64,000 nt of DNA from Synchiropus splendidus (GCF_027744825.2 NC_071335.1:16682501-16746500), one strand, 5' to 3'; positions 10,542 through 24,114 are shown, counted from the first letter of the stretch. Program-made: numbers and translations. Notes: generated by a model not told the origin, from the letters alone.

Positions 10542-10716
10542 GTGGGGAAACACCCTCACCGACCGGGACTGCAGTAAAGAGGAACGACGCGGGACAGCAG
10601 TGGCAGAACCCACGGAGCACGTGAGTGTATGCGTAAAAAGAGAGAGAGCACCGGGAGCAGCAGACATGAGCGTGGAGAAGAAGTTGCGCCAGACATGATC
10701 CGACTCTCTTATCATC

Positions 10717-13700
10717 ATGGGTGTGCTCTCTGTAGCTACCTGTAACCTGAGAGGAATTAAGTCCGAGGAGAACCGAAATAGTACGATGTCTGCTCTCCTA
10801 CACACGCAGCATGACATTATCTGTGCTCAGGAGCTAAGACTCACCACCAGGATTATGGACTAAAGGAACTTGTGTTCTCTCTATTGGCTGTGATAAAGCC
10901 GATGGAGTTGGGATATTTTTTAAGAACACCTGGGAGATTATAAGATTTTGAGAAATATTCCCTGGAAGAGTTTTATTGGTGGATTGTTTTTATTTGAACA
11001 ACAAAGTTCGAATCAATGTTTACACTCCTCCAGACTCTGCCGCCAAGGTCAGGATCTTTAAGAAAGTGTTGCTGACGGTCGGGTATGACACTATCTTGTG
11101 TGGAGATTTTAATGCGTACACAGATATAAAAGACAGAATCCCAGTCAAACACCTGAGACTGTCGCGAGAGGGGAGAGCATTGAAGCAAATGAGCGAGGAT
11201 TCTAACCTGAAAGATGTTTTTAGAGTTTTATATCCAAACAAAGTTGATTTTACACGGTTTGATCGAAACATTAAGACACGGATCGATCGCATTTACGTCT
11301 CTTAGAGCATCAAACCTGTGTACTACAAAACAAAAGTACTGATCAATTCTGACCATCTTACCGTAGAAACAGGTCTGCTACTGGGAAATGATGAAAGGAA
11401 AGGTTACTGGAAACTCAATGTTGAAATATTAAACCACAATAGCACAGTAGAAGAACTCAAATCTGAAATAGAAAAAATGAACAACCTGGAGGTCCTTTTC
11501 AAATCTAAGATGGACCTCTGGGAAAACATGAAGGAACGATTGAGAGCATTTTTCAAATATAAAAGTCAAATCTTGAACCAAAAGCGGAATAAAAGGTTCG
11601 AAGACCTAATGATAGAATACATCAATATACAAACTAAACCCAGCAAATCTGTGGAAGACGAACACCACTTGAACGAAATATGGTCAGAATTGATCAAGAT
11701 GAATGACATGGCACAACATCTCAGACTCCATCTCGGGGTGGAGAACAAAAACACATGTACTGTCCATCACTTAAATAAGGGGCACAGAACCCACCTGAGA
11801 AACAGCCACATCTATGTAATAAGGAACAGTGACAGGGAACTGGTAAAGGAGGAGGTCCCTAAGAGGGAGACCATTCGGACTCTCTGTAAAGGGATGTATC
11901 AAAGAATACTCATACCAGAAGCCCGCATGAAAGCGTTCATTAACCTGAACAAGGCATCTCACCAGACGGCCAATAGCTCGGAAGTGAAGGAGGCCATCCT
12001 CCGACTAAATCGAGGTCAAGCTCCAGGCCCAGATGGACTTCCATCTGAGTTCTAACAGACATGTATCGGGGAGATCGCTCCAATACTCGCCATTTTAACA
12101 TTTTATTGCAGAGGATCAGCACAACCCTTGACACCATAGTTGAACGAGAGCAAACCTGTGCGGTGTGACTGATGTGGGACAACCTGGCCACCCTACGTGA
12201 CATCACCGACACGAAGAGTGATTTTTACATGTTGGCCTTAGACCAGAAAAAAGCCTTTGACTTCTTATCTAGGGATTATTTATGGCATGTTTTAAGAAGT
12301 TATGGTTTTAAACAGGATTTTATTGATCAGATCAAACTTTTATATGCTCAGTCCACGGTCCAGGCTAACGTCAATGGCGTTTTAACTGAACAGTTTGATG
12401 TTCAAAGAGGGGTGAAGCAAGGCTGTCCCCTATCAGCAGCACTTTACATTTTAGCCATTAACCCCCTCTTAAACAATATAAAAAATGACCAGAGATTAAA
12501 CGGAACTCGGACACAAAGTGGCGAGAGAATCGTGGCCATGGCGTATGCGGATGATCTAGTACTGGTAATCAATAACCGAGACAAACGGGACATAGTCAAT
12601 GAGCACTTGAAGAACTATGAAAAGGCCTCAGGAGCAAAATTAAACCAACACAAAACAGAGGCAGTCTGGTTTGGAAATCCTAATAATAAAGTCTCACTTG
12701 GTATAAAAGATCAAAGTAAAACTACCATCCTGGGAATAGACTTCTCCAACACATGCAGCTACAATGAAAACTGGAGCGCAAAAGAAAGGGAAGTGATAGA
12801 AGAACTTAGCAAGTGGGAAAACAAGAACACCACTTGCAAACTCAGAATTTTAATCCTAAAAACATTTGGTTTATCTAAATTAATGTTCTTAACAAACATA
12901 TTTCCCCCTCTAACGCACACCATAAAGAGGCTAAACAAGCTGCTTGTCAATCTTATCTGGGGAACCACCAGAGAGGTGGCGAAGCGGGAGCTGCTCTTCA
13001 AAAGCAGAAAAGGTGGAGGGCTTGGAGCCATGGATGTGCAGCTTAAGCTGCTCATAACCTTCTGTAAAACCATTGCTGCTGGAGTCCAGCGAAGTGCTGT
13101 GTGGGTGGGGCACAGATCCAGGTGGAAGAAGAAGAAGGGCAGAGTGAGAAATAACATCCCCTACTATGTCTTAGCCTACTCAGATTTTAGAGCGAGACAC
13201 GGGCATCCGCCGAATAACTGGGTCGCAGACTCCAACAAAAAGATCTACAAGATTATATCAAATGATCTTTATGGTGGTTATATCTTGTATAAAGGCCTCC
13301 AAGCGGAGCATTACGGCACATGCGTTAGGAACATCTTTACCCGGGACATGGCCGAGAGTAAGAGAGACATCATGTGGCTAGTGTCCGTCGGCAGACTCGC
13401 AGTACGGGCTGTTGTGCAATGGAGGTGCTTTGTTAAGACCAAGTGTTGTCCTGTTGATGGATGCCAGCAGGACGAGACAATTGACCACCTGTTGTTGGAG
13501 TGTCCTCGGGCCAGAGATGTGTGGGCCAGGATCAAAGACATTGGACTGGATGTGGAGGTCAACCGGAATACAGTGATGTTTGGAATCTTTGGTGAGTCCA
13601 TACCCCAACAAAAGAAAGATCTATATTGGTGTGTGATCTCCCATGCGGTGTTCAAGTTGTGGAAGACCAGATGTATGCTGGTCTTGCATAATAGGGCGAC

Positions 13701-13806
13701 GCCAAGTGACGTCATCGCCAACAAGATAATTGTGGAACTGAAACGGCAGAGGTCCACAGACACAAAAGAAAATGTGCATCAACAGTGGAATGTTCTATCG
13801 TTATGA
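10717..13806 (+). pseudogene. LINE B ORF2 (APE endonuclease + reverse transcriptase), broken
   Basis: Starts MGVLSVATCNLRGIKSEENR at 10717, with CAQEL carrying the catalytic Glu of APE endonucleases, and hits a stop at 10861-10863. Endonuclease sequence resumes at 10976-11305 (CGDFNAY, then RIDRIYVS). A linker is open at 11318-12055, ending GQAPGPDGLPSEF. Compared with element X, roughly 120 nt are lost around 12095, and a stop lies at 12166. The RT core and C-terminus are open from 12172 to 13806 (544 residues), with YADD at 12544-12555 and the CCPVDGC...HLLLEC knuckle. At least four lesions, so inactive. Confidence 0.85.
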
Positions 13807-13924
13807 TGGTCTTATTTTAAAGCAAATGTTTTCATGTGGCGGTGTAAACTGTATCTTACCTCTGTTATGATGTATTAATTATATCCTTTGTATTAAAATG
13901 TCATTTGAATAAAGTAATTTAAAT

Positions 13925-15745
13925 GCAACGGATCATCAGTCAGCCAGTCATTCAAGCCGCGGAGATGGAACTTCCATCAACCACCGACCAGTCGGACTGT
14001 GAGGGCAATGGGAAATACGACTTTGTAAGTGAGGCGTCTGGAGTCTCGACAGGGGAGACACCCTCACCGACCGGGACTGCAGCAAAGAGGAACACTGCGA
14101 GACAGCAGTGGCAGAAACCATGGAGTACGTGAGTGTATGTGTAAAAACAGATACAGCACCGGGAGCAGAGATGAAGAAGTGGAGAAGAAGTTGCGTCAGA
14201 CAGGTTACAATTCTCTTATCATGAGTGTGCTCTCAGTATCTACCAGTAACCTGAGAGGTATTAAGTCAGAGGAGAATCAAAATAAGATGTGACAAAACGG
14301 ATGGAGTCGGGATATTTTTTAAGAACACTTATGAGATTATAAGGTCAAGAGAAATAATCCCCGGAAGGTTTTTATTGGTGGATTGCTTTTACTTGAACAA
14401 CAAAGTCTGAATCATCCAGACTCTGCCGCCAAAGTCAGGATCTTAAAGAAAGTGGAGGAGCTGCTGACGGTCGTGTACGACGTAATCCTGTGCGGAGATT
14501 TCAATGCGTACATGGATATGAACGAAAGAATCCCTACCCCTGAGGCCGTTGCGAGAGTGGAGAGCTCTGAAGCAGATGAGCGAGAATTCTAACTTGAAAG
14601 ATGTTTTTAGAGTTTTATATCCGAACAAGGTTGATTTTACACAGTTTGATCGAAACAAGACACAGACAGAATGACACAGATCGATCGCGTTTACATTTTT
14701 TAGTGCATCACATCCGTGTTACAAAGCAAAAGTATTGATCAACTCTCACCATCTCACTGTAGAAACTGGTCTGTCACTGGGAAATAATGAACGAAAAGGT
14801 TACTGGAAACTAAATGTCGAAGTATTAAACAACAACAAGAAATTATTAAACTTATTAAATCTAAGACGGACCTCTGCGAAAACATGAAGGAAAGATTGAG
14901 AGCGTTCTTTAAATAAAAAAGTAAAATCCAGAACCAAGAGCAGAATAAAAGATACACAGACCTAATGACAGAATATATCGATATACAAACTAAATCCAGC
15001 AAATCTGTAGAAGATGAACACCATTTGAATAAAATACGGTCAGAATTGATCAAAATGAATGACATGGCACAACATCTCAGACTCCATCTCGGGGTGGAGA
15101 ACAAAAACATGTGTAATGTCCATCAGCTAAATAAGGGGCACAGAACCCACCTGAGGAACAGCCACATCTCTGTAATAAGAAACAGTGACAGGGAACTGGT
15201 AAAGGAGGAGGTCCTAAGAGGGAGACCATTCAGACTCTCTGTAAAGGGATGTATCAAAGAATACTCATACCAGAAGCCCGCATGAACGCGTTCATTAACT
15301 TGAACAAGACGGCCAATAGCTCGGAAGTGAAGGAGGCCATCCTCCGACTGAATCGTGGGAAAGCTCCAGGACCAGATGGACCTCCGTGTGAGTTCTACCA
15401 GACATGTAGCGGGGAGATCGCTCCAATACTCGCCTCCGGCTCTTGAAGGGGGTCCTCCACTCGTCGGCTTATCGGGGTGTCATGTCCTTGATCTATAAAA
15501 AAGGAGATCCTTACGACAACAACTGGAGGCACGTGATGATGGTGAAGATCGATTATAAGATCTAATATTTGAATGCAGAATCTCAGCACAACCCCTGACA
15601 CCATTGTTGAAAGAGAGAAAACCTGTGGTGAAAGTTAGACTGATGTGGGACAACCTAGCCAACCTAAGTGACATCACTAGTACGAAGAGTGATTTTTATG
15701 TGTTGATCTTAGATCAGAAAAAAAAACCTATGATTTTTTTTCCCC
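13925..15745 (+). mobile_element. LINE X, 3' continuation (ORF1 end to early RT), degraded
   Basis: Picks up where 7419 stops. ORF1 tail at 13923-14132 (VIQAAEMELPSTTDQSD), an ORF2 start at 14221 (MSVLSVSTSNLRGIKSEEN) that stops almost at once, endonuclease remnants (CGDFNAYMDMNERIP near 14490-14540), a linker open at 14965-15285 and 15249-15446 in two frames, and early RT at 15604-15740. Homology ends at an A/T-rich run near 15745 without the 3' UTR seen in A and B, so X lost its 3' end. Several frameshifts and internal deletions make it older than A and B. Confidence 0.8.
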
Positions 15746-17686
15746 ACTGTACCCACGATGTCTCCCATGGCTTCGTAACTGTTTGTCAATGTTGTCAGTC
15801 ACTGTCTGCAAGTCAGTGAGTTTAACACTCTGATCAAGTGTCTTCTACTCAAAATAAGAGCATATGTGGCTAAGCTATACGTATTACGCGTCCCTGGAAG
15901 TGACAAGCATGACTTTTTTTTTTATCCCGAGATAAAAATCATCAAGATACTAATTATCATGATATAACAGTTATTATTATCTTGGGATATCTCTGTACAA
16001 ATTACCACGAACAGTGTTTTTTGGGCTCTTCAAGGAGAAATACCCTAACAAACAAAGGACATTTTCTGTTTTATAATATGCATCATAGTATACAAACAAT
16101 GGAAGACCGGATGAAAAGACAGGTGACTGGACATGAAGTGAAACGTATTTGAAATATGGTGGCGTATAGCTTCCTCTATTTTGTTTTAAGAGTGTGAATG
16201 GTTTAAGAATGTTACTTTTCTTAGTGAATTTTAATAAAAAAAAAAGGAAAAAGGAAGCTTGATTGCTGAGTGGTTCCAGGTGTGTGTGCCAGCTGGAACA
16301 AAAAGTAGACAGTGGCAGACTGACAACTGGAATAATGAATGAGTGTAAAGAGTAAGAATACATTTTATATTTGAAAGCAAAATCCTTAATAAAGTGTGGA
16401 ATATATATAGAATCAGGATCACTTCATTTATCTGGAGGGAAACTGTTTTTCGTCACAACCACAACTCCTGCTCAAAATAAAACAGAAATGAAAAACAGAG
16501 AGAATGGGTAACATGTAATGTTACTCAACAAACATGCAAGATAAAAATAATGACTTAATATATACTACTAAGGGCAAATAAAAAGAAGCATCTAAATTGT
16601 ATTTACAGTGTATTCCCATATAAAAATAAAGACATAATACACACTACTAAGCGCAAATAAGAACCATCTAGACAGTATTAACAGTGTATTCACATAAGGT
16701 TATTACACTGAAAATATTCATGCAAACATACAAGAAACAAACACACAAAACAAAGGAAGATCAGGAAACATAAATATAAATAAAATTCAAAACACAACTG
16801 TCAGCACAAGCTTGTGAGGTGAAACTGGGTACAAACAACAGAAAAAACATGACAGTTAGCAAAAACACATGGATGACCTGACATTGCTGAGCAGAACCTT
16901 GGCGTTTAAGTAGCGAATCAGATGTGCTGTTTAACTGATTGCTTCCAGCTGTGTGCCGTTAATTGTGATGCAAGAAAACGAGCAGGGCATGGAAGGAAAC
17001 TGATTCCACACTGGTGTGGTCCAGAAGGCCCTGGTGGCATTTTCTATTGTGTCGTATCGAGATTAAAAAAAAGAGATTAATCAACAAATACAATGTGAAC
17101 AGGGACAGTAAAACTCTTGGTGTTGGCAATTCTGAGTTTGGATTTGAGGCACCTCTTAGACATAGATGGCTGTTATTAGAGACAAAGAAATATCCCTTCA
17201 TTTGGATGCAAACAGAGAATTCAAACATTATTTTTTTCATGCAGCCCAACACCAGACAGTCAATAGCATATGCAATTGAGCCATTTCACATGAAAGTGAT
17301 CAAATTACAGATGTTTTATTTAGTTTAAAACACTCTGAATGTGCTGTTTTCGCCCCTGTGTCAGAGAGGAGAAGCAGCAGCTGAGACCGGATGTTGTGTC
17401 GGAACTTTAAACACCCAGGTGAAAACAGCACATTTTGAGCAGTTTAATAGAAATAAAAGATGACATGGTTCATGATTGAAGTTCAGAAAATTGCTGAGTT
17501 TGTTTCATAAGTCTGTCTCGATGCTGGACCCTGTTTTCAAAACTAGTGATCCTCTGACCTTTCTACAGTGCAGACAGCACCACTGCAACCGTGGCTTATA
17601 GACCGGAGATCTATTTTCCCACTTAAATATAGTGGGTGTGGCTAATTCCGTACTACAATGTTCATTCCTCACGATGGTAAAATATG
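15746..17686. other. Gene-free AT-rich region
   Basis: No credible gene. It contains a small AT-rich imperfect inverted repeat (about 15935-15990), an A10 run at 16238, and the tandem pair listed separately at 16545-16697. A block at 16960-17330 has an open frame but no recognisable protein. Confidence 0.5.
16545..16697. repeat. Two tandem copies of a ~76-bp AT-rich unit
   Basis: Units near 16545-16620 and 16621-16697 both carry TACTAAG(G/C)GCAAATAA followed by CAGTGTATTC(C/A)CATA. Copies are imperfect. No function inferred. Confidence 0.6.
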
Positions 17687-17884
17687 TACAGTGGTACCAC
17701 GGTTTTCGAACATCCCGGAATTCGAACAAATCAGAGTTCGAAAAACAATTTCGAGGTTTTTTTGCTTCGGATTTTGAACAAAAATCTAGAACCCGAACGC
17801 CCCTGAACAAAGCCGGAAAAACAGCTGACCCACGACATGGCTTTGTTATTGTGTATAAGGCATACTGTATGTCAGTATGCATAT

Positions 17885-19332
17885 TAGTGATGGGCAAAAC
17901 AGTTCATTTTAGTAACTCAGTTAACTCTCATTCAGTAAAAAGAACTAATCTTTTTTTTTTATCTTACAGTGAGTTGTTTTGCCACCTAGTGGTGACATGC
18001 AATACTGCGTTTGAATTGGTATTGCAGTTGGATTTAAACTTCAATTTAATTGACTTTACCAACATATTACAAATAAAACAAAGTGTCAAACATGGCATGC
18101 TGTTAAACAATTTTGACCAAATTTTCCCATTTTCTGTTTGCAGACATACTGCATGCAATTTACTGCTCGAATGAAGAAGTGGTTGGACATTATTGCATGG
18201 TATAAATGTCCAACCTCAGAGCCTCTGATGCCTGAGTTAGTTAGATTTATGCATAACAACAATATTAATCATTCTAAACCATCTTGAAGAGTTGGCCCGG
18301 TGTTTGACACCATATGAACAAGTAAAAGCTCAGCAAAATATCACCACTGAGGGAAGAATGCAGGCACTCTAATCAGGGTAATTTTAGAAGATAAATAAAA
18401 TAACAGAGGAAGATTTTAAAAACTGTTTAATTTTTTTCCCCAAAACCTAACAAGAATAACGTAAAACAAATGACTCTCTCCAGCACATGGAACAGGTTCT
18501 GAGAGACAAGAATGTTAGTGGTCACACACACACTGCAGCAACATGGTTTTAGCATAGAAAAAGTACCCCCTATTGCCCACATGTATTTTGGGTGAGGTCT
18601 GGCGGGACGGAGGGTTGAAAGGGGGAAGAGAGCAAGGACCCCGGTGCTGAAAGGTAAGTAGTTTAAAGTTTTGAATGAACGTCAACTACTGAGGTCATTT
18701 TGATGAGAGGAAAACAAAGCCCTCAAACTTAAACCGCACCTGTAAAGAGTCTGGTCGACTCCCTGATTTGGCAGAGTGGAGTCCATCGACAAGCTTGCTG
18801 ATGCAACTCTCCTGGATCCCAGAGCAAGCTTTTGTCAACCAGCAGAGGCAGAGGAGACAGCAAAGAGGGTCATAGCAGCTGCAGCAGCGATGACTCCCAC
18901 TGAAAGTGATGCAGAGACAGAGGTGGCATCAGGTGCTGCAGTCGGCACAAGTGCAATGTTTTGGAAGGACTTTGATGAGAGAATAAGAATGTAGGAGGCC
19001 TGGAACGACATCAACTACATCAGACCTCATAATGGAAATGAGGGGTTACTTAGCAGAGGAACACCTACCTCGCACGTTGGACCCCCTGTCATGGTGGAAG
19101 AGATGTTCCCCAGTTTATAAACGGCTTTCTGTGGTGATGAAGGCCAGGTTGTGCACCGTGGCCACATCTGTACCATCAGAGAGAATCTTTTCCAAGACTG
19201 GGCCGTAGGATCAGGCTGAGTCCATCAAGGGTCAGCCAACTTCTTTTTGTAAATGCCAACCTGCCTTAAAGACGGATTTGTAAGTTCACAGTTCAAGTTT
19301 ATGACCCAATAAAACAGTTTTGCATTCACAAC
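17885..19332 (+). mobile_element. hAT transposon nested in the Tigger-like element
   Basis: The left end TAGTGATGGGCAAAAC (17885) resembles hAT termini. An imperfect inverted partner GTTTTGCATTCACAACTG lies at about 19315-19332. Related sequence (GTATGC) occurs just outside both ends, compatible with a degraded 8-bp duplication. Transposase remnants lie inside. The right end is less certain than the left. Confidence 0.5.
18776..19260 (+). pseudogene. hAT-family transposase, C-terminal remnant
   Basis: An open piece at 18776-18994 reads SIDKLADATLLDPRASF, similar to the ATLLDPRF motif of ZBED/hAT transposases. After frame changes, 19064-19205 reads LPRTLDPLSWWKR and then TSVPSERIFSKTG. This is the hAT C-terminal dimerisation domain: the WW, the SVPSER.FS motif, then RLSPSRVSQLLFVNANL-like sequence to about 19258. 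The N-terminal BED finger and DDE residues are not visible. Non-functional. Confidence 0.65.
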
Positions 19333-19338
19333 TGTATG

Positions 19339-19386
<48 letters not shown>

Positions 19387-19392
19387 TATATA
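19339..19392. repeat. (TA)n microsatellite
   Basis: About 20 uninterrupted TA units, then a degenerate tail. Confidence 0.9.
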
Positions 19393-19685
19393 TAAAACTT
19401 TGTGTTCCATGCGTTACTTACAGTCTTGAGCCTCCACAATTGTTGGAGAACCGCAGCTCAACACCTGGAGTTGTTGGAGACGCCTCACTGCAGAAAGTTC
19501 ATCGTTCCTGGGTGGCTCAGCAGATACTCTACATTCACTCCTACAAAAGCCTATTTTAAGGCTAGGAAGGCATTATATCTTTTTCCATTCATTGCAATGG
19601 GAAAAATAGATTCGGATTTCGAACAAATCGCTTCTCCAACGGCCGTCTGGAAAGGATTGTGGTCGAGAACCGAGGTACCACTATA

Positions 19686-21040
19686 ATTCCTAGTCAACTA
19701 AGTACAGTAATTACCGTCAAAATTATTAGGAAATGAGTTAACACCTAGTTGTTCTTGGGGAAAAAAAAGAGTAAAATACTGTGAAACTCATATAATTAAA
19801 AAAAAATAATTAGTGTGATACTAATCTTTGGTCATACCTCTCAAAGGTGTTCCACACCTGGTCGGCACAAACCCGCTTAAGACAGCCCCCGCTGTATGCC
19901 CTAACTGGAAAACTGATTGAAATACAAAATAATTACAATAAATAAATAAAATCATAAGCACAAGTCTAATAAATATTTCACTGAAATTCTTCTCCGGTTA
20001 TTAGAATAGACGCAAAAGATATTTGGAACTATCAATCCAACCACTACCATTGTAAATTAAAGAGCCTAAAATGAAATTTCATTTTCTGGAAACTTAAAAT
20101 GAATGTATAAATGTATGAATGGAGAGCTCCATGACAACACTGAACTGAGGTGTATTTTGGCTTTCAACAGACTCACTGCATAATGAATTTCATGCACAGA
20201 TTAATAATTGTTTCACACACTCACACAGCTTTGCACAAGTATGTTTCTGGTTCTCCAAAATGGAACTCTTAATCTGTTTGACAAAACCAGTTCGTTGGCT
20301 GTGGTGTGAAAACATCTTCTGCTGATGCGTTCTTAAAGAATTTGTTCGTCACAATTTATTGATTGTCTTTATGATATAGAAGGATCTAGTTACACTATTT
20401 GTACCATAATTTCGAAGTAAATAACAAAAAGGAACCAAAGGATATCATTGATTTTCTTCACACGGATAACAAAGGATGAGGCGGGAGAGTGTCAAACTCT
20501 AGCTTCACTCAGTACAACCCAACAACAGAGCAAGAAATGTTAGCACATTTGGAAGTGCAATTTTCATTCATTCATTCTTTTTTTATATGATTCGGGATAT
20601 TTGTTGTCCTCAAAAAAAATCCTCAATGTTTTTTAGAAATAAAAACAAAAATTATGTATTTATTCAATTGATTCACATGACCACAGTTTATACATTAGTT
20701 TTTGTTTTGCGGAAATTTGAAAAACCATTTTCCCAACATTTTTTTAAAAAACTTTTTTTGACTCCAGAGTGTAGTGATACATAAACGATGTACTGTGCAC
20801 CAAAGAATGTAATATTCACTATTTGTCCGGAAGGCATGTGATTTAAACCGTTTTGGAATTATGTCGGCATGGTTTAACAGTTATTTGTTTTGTTATTTGT
20901 TTTGTAACACTTGCCAAATATAAATACAATTCTTGAGATACCAAACTACGTGGCACTTGAATCACATGGAGTGTTAAAAACACAAAATCAGAATTACATT
21001 TTACTGTCGACCTTGATGTGATGTGTGAGTGGCAAAAGAG
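19686..21040. other. Gene-free AT-rich spacer before H2A
   Basis: No gene or identifiable repeat. Short poly-A/T runs near 19790 and 20740. Confidence 0.5.
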
Positions 21041-21050
21041 CCGGCTCGTG

Positions 21051-21197
21051 ATTGGTTAGCGGACCTTGCCTTCCTGGAGACCCGCGTCAGTAGCTCGGCT
21101 CCTCATTGGAGGAAAGAGATTAGATACTGGACCCCAGAGAACCCTTTGTCTTCCAAATGCCCGAGCAAGAACCGCCTCTACACGCGGAGATATAAAA
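21051..21197 (+). promoter_or_regulatory. H2A promoter (two inverted CCAAT + TATA)
   Basis: ATTGG at 21051-21055 and 21105-21109, TATAAAA at 21191-21197, 60 nt before the H2A ATG. This is the clearest TATA box in the cluster. Confidence 0.75.
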
Positions 21198-21254
21198 GGG
21201 ACGTGTTCGCTGCCGTAAAAACATTCTTGAGACACATCTCTTGAAAGTATTTAA

Positions 21255-21644
<390 letters not shown>

Positions 21645-21662
21645 ATGCTCCAATAACACAAT

Positions 21663-21678
21663 GGCTCTTTTCAGAGCC
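21663..21678 (+). terminator. Histone 3' stem-loop (H2A copy 1)
   Basis: GGCTCTTTTCAGAGCC followed by ACCCAC; canonical hairpin. Confidence 0.97.
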
Positions 21679-22114
21679 ACCCACTTTAAACTATGAGAAG
21701 CTTTGGTTTCCAAACCGTTTTGAAGACATTCTGATTGTGGAACTCCATTCATTACATTAAGGCAGTCTGTCAATTGAATTCAATTAAATTCACGACAATT
21801 CAATTGAATTATCGTCCCACAGTATGAGGAAAGTGGCCGACCATCCAAATTCACAGACATCAGACAACTCTCAATCACGATTGAATTTTAAGTGTCATTT
21901 CTGTCTACATCGAACGTTGAATTATTTAATCGGAGCAGTAAAAAATACTTTCAGTAGCAACATCGTTACGTATCCACTGATCATGTTAAAGAGCAAGTGT
22001 TGTATTATAATCCGGATCAGCAGGTGGGGTAGGATTTAAATTATTAATATCGAGCGTATATTCAGAGTATGACTAAGTGAATACGGGATGTCTGTGCAAC
22101 TCTTGCAAGTCTGA

Positions 22115-22552
<438 letters not shown>

Positions 22553-22580
22553 ACCAACGGTGAATCGTTCACAACCCAAA

Positions 22581-22596
22581 GGCTCTTTTAAGAGCC
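22581..22596 (+). terminator. Histone 3' stem-loop (H4 copy 2)
   Basis: GGCTCTTTTAAGAGCC, the H4 loop version. Confidence 0.95.
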
Positions 22597-22599
22597 GCC

Positions 22600-22984
22600 C
22601 ACCTTTCCTAAGTGGCGGTGTTCTTAGTGTGTTTCGTTTGTTATGAATCGCATATGATACGATGTAATGAGTCTACAACCAAGTAGTGAACGTAAGTGTT
22701 GCTTACTTTGTCACAGTTGCGTTTTAGAGTCATGGCCACCATCTTAATGACCAAACAAGTTTGAAACTGAGATTGAGAGCGTTACTATGCAGTGCACTTA
22801 CGAAAACCACATGACTCTAGAACTTACAGACTGACACAGAATATAAATAAATTTGGAACAGTCCTCTTTTCTCTTTCGACATCAGCATGAAAATAACGCA
22901 GTTTTCCTCATATTTCTGTGAGAATATTTCGTGATATTCCATTGTTTGCGATATAATGAAACATTCGCTCGTTAGTTTGAGTGT
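22600..22984. other. Spacer between convergent H4 and H3
   Basis: No gene or known repeat. Although the flanking genes mirror the 2.0-2.7 kb H3/H4 pair, this spacer shows no obvious similarity to the one at 2109-2631. Confidence 0.5.
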
Positions 22985-23000
22985 GTGGCTCTGAAAAGAG
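22985..23000 (-). terminator. Histone 3' stem-loop (H3 copy 3)
   Basis: Minus-strand GGCTCTTTTCAGAGCC; the flanking GAGTGTGTGGCTCT...GTTGTGGGGTCCAGT is shared with H3 copy 2. Confidence 0.97.
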
Positions 23001-23032
23001 CCGTTGTGGGGTCCAGTTAGAGGCGTATGGGT

Positions 23033-23464
<432 letters not shown>

Positions 23465-23500
23465 TCAGAAAAGGTGATATCTGAGGGGATGAGGCTCTGT

Positions 23501-23563
23501 CTTTTAAGCGCCGAAAGAGCATCGTCATTCCGACGTCATTTTTACAGCTCTGGTCCTGATTGG
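23501..23563 (-). promoter_or_regulatory. H3 promoter (TATA-like, CRE-like, CCAAT)
   Basis: Minus-strand CTTAAAAG at 23501-23508, ATGACGTC at 23532-23539 and CCAAT at 23559-23563. Copy 1 has the same layout, but at the CRE position it reads AATGACGATG-type sequence instead of an intact half-palindrome. Confidence 0.7.
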
Positions 23564-23639
23564 TGACAAATCACTCCGCCTCCACGGGAAGAGCTTCACT
23601 CCTGATTGGAGGAATCGCTTTCAAATCACGCGCAACAGT

Positions 23640-24110
23640 CCAAAGTCATTTCCAGTGTCCTCATGTTCCGAGATTTAAGTAAAAATCCACTTGTAAAGAG
23701 CCATTTCTGTTCTTTTGGTTAATAAATGATTTAAATTAATTTAGACATTTATTAACATTTATTTAATTGATATGGAAGGACGGATAAATAGTTTGTATGG
23801 AAAACTACAAAATATTCGTGATGTCGTGGTATCTCTAAGCACTTAGTCAATGGATCATTTCAGCTTTCACGCGCATGTTCGCGTTTTGAGTTAAGGAAAA
23901 AAGGGGAGAAACGTCATCCCGACTTAAGTTAGGAACATGTGATTTCTTCCTGAATGGAAACTATGGCGCTTTTCTTGCGCAACTCCACATTACCCTGTCA
24001 GTCATTTCTGAGATGGTCATCAGTTGTGTTTGAAGCTTTAATTGAGTCGACATGCATGGAAAACCACTAAATATATGCTGGCAACAACAGCAAAGCTCGT
24101 CAGATAAAGT
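23640..24110. other. Spacer between H3 and H2B
   Basis: AT-rich, no gene seen. Parts resemble the 800-1480 spacer in inverted orientation (for example CATTCAGGAATAAGT / ACTTAAGTT...TTCCTGAATGG-type sequence around 23930-23960), consistent with the inverted duplication. Confidence 0.45.
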
Positions 24111-24114
24111 GGGT

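Larger units (their letters stand above)
7420..13924 (+). mobile_element. Tx1-like LINE B (nearly full length), split by LINE A
   Basis: A non-LTR retrotransposon copy with leader (7420-7515 and 9449-9584), ORF1 (9585-10541), ORF2 (10717-13806) and a 3' UTR ending GAATAAAGTAATTTAAA at about 13923. It is flanked by a 12-bp duplication, GCAACGGATCAT, at 7408-7419 and 13925-13936, showing it inserted into element X. LINE A interrupts the leader. ORF1 has zinc knuckles; ORF2 has an APE-type endonuclease and a YADD reverse transcriptase, the layout of the Tx1/L1 group. Both ORFs carry frameshifts and stops, so this copy is dead. The leader carries a histone H4 fragment. Confidence 0.85.
17689..19683. 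mobile_element. Tigger/pogo-like DNA transposon remnant (Tc1-mariner superfamily)
   Basis: Left end CAGTGGTACCACGG at 17689 and right end GAACCGAGGTACCACTA ending at 19683 are inverted copies. The subterminal TTCGAACAAAT-type motifs also mirror each other (17716-17740 and 19615-19630). A TA dinucleotide flanks each side (17687-17688, 19684-19685), as in mariner-type insertion. The inside is largely taken up by a hAT element and a (TA)n run, and no Tigger transposase is left. Confidence 0.7.

Noticed and set aside
16545..16697. CRISPR-like array
   Set aside because: Two imperfect adjacent AT-rich copies without spacers in an animal genome; simple tandem duplication.
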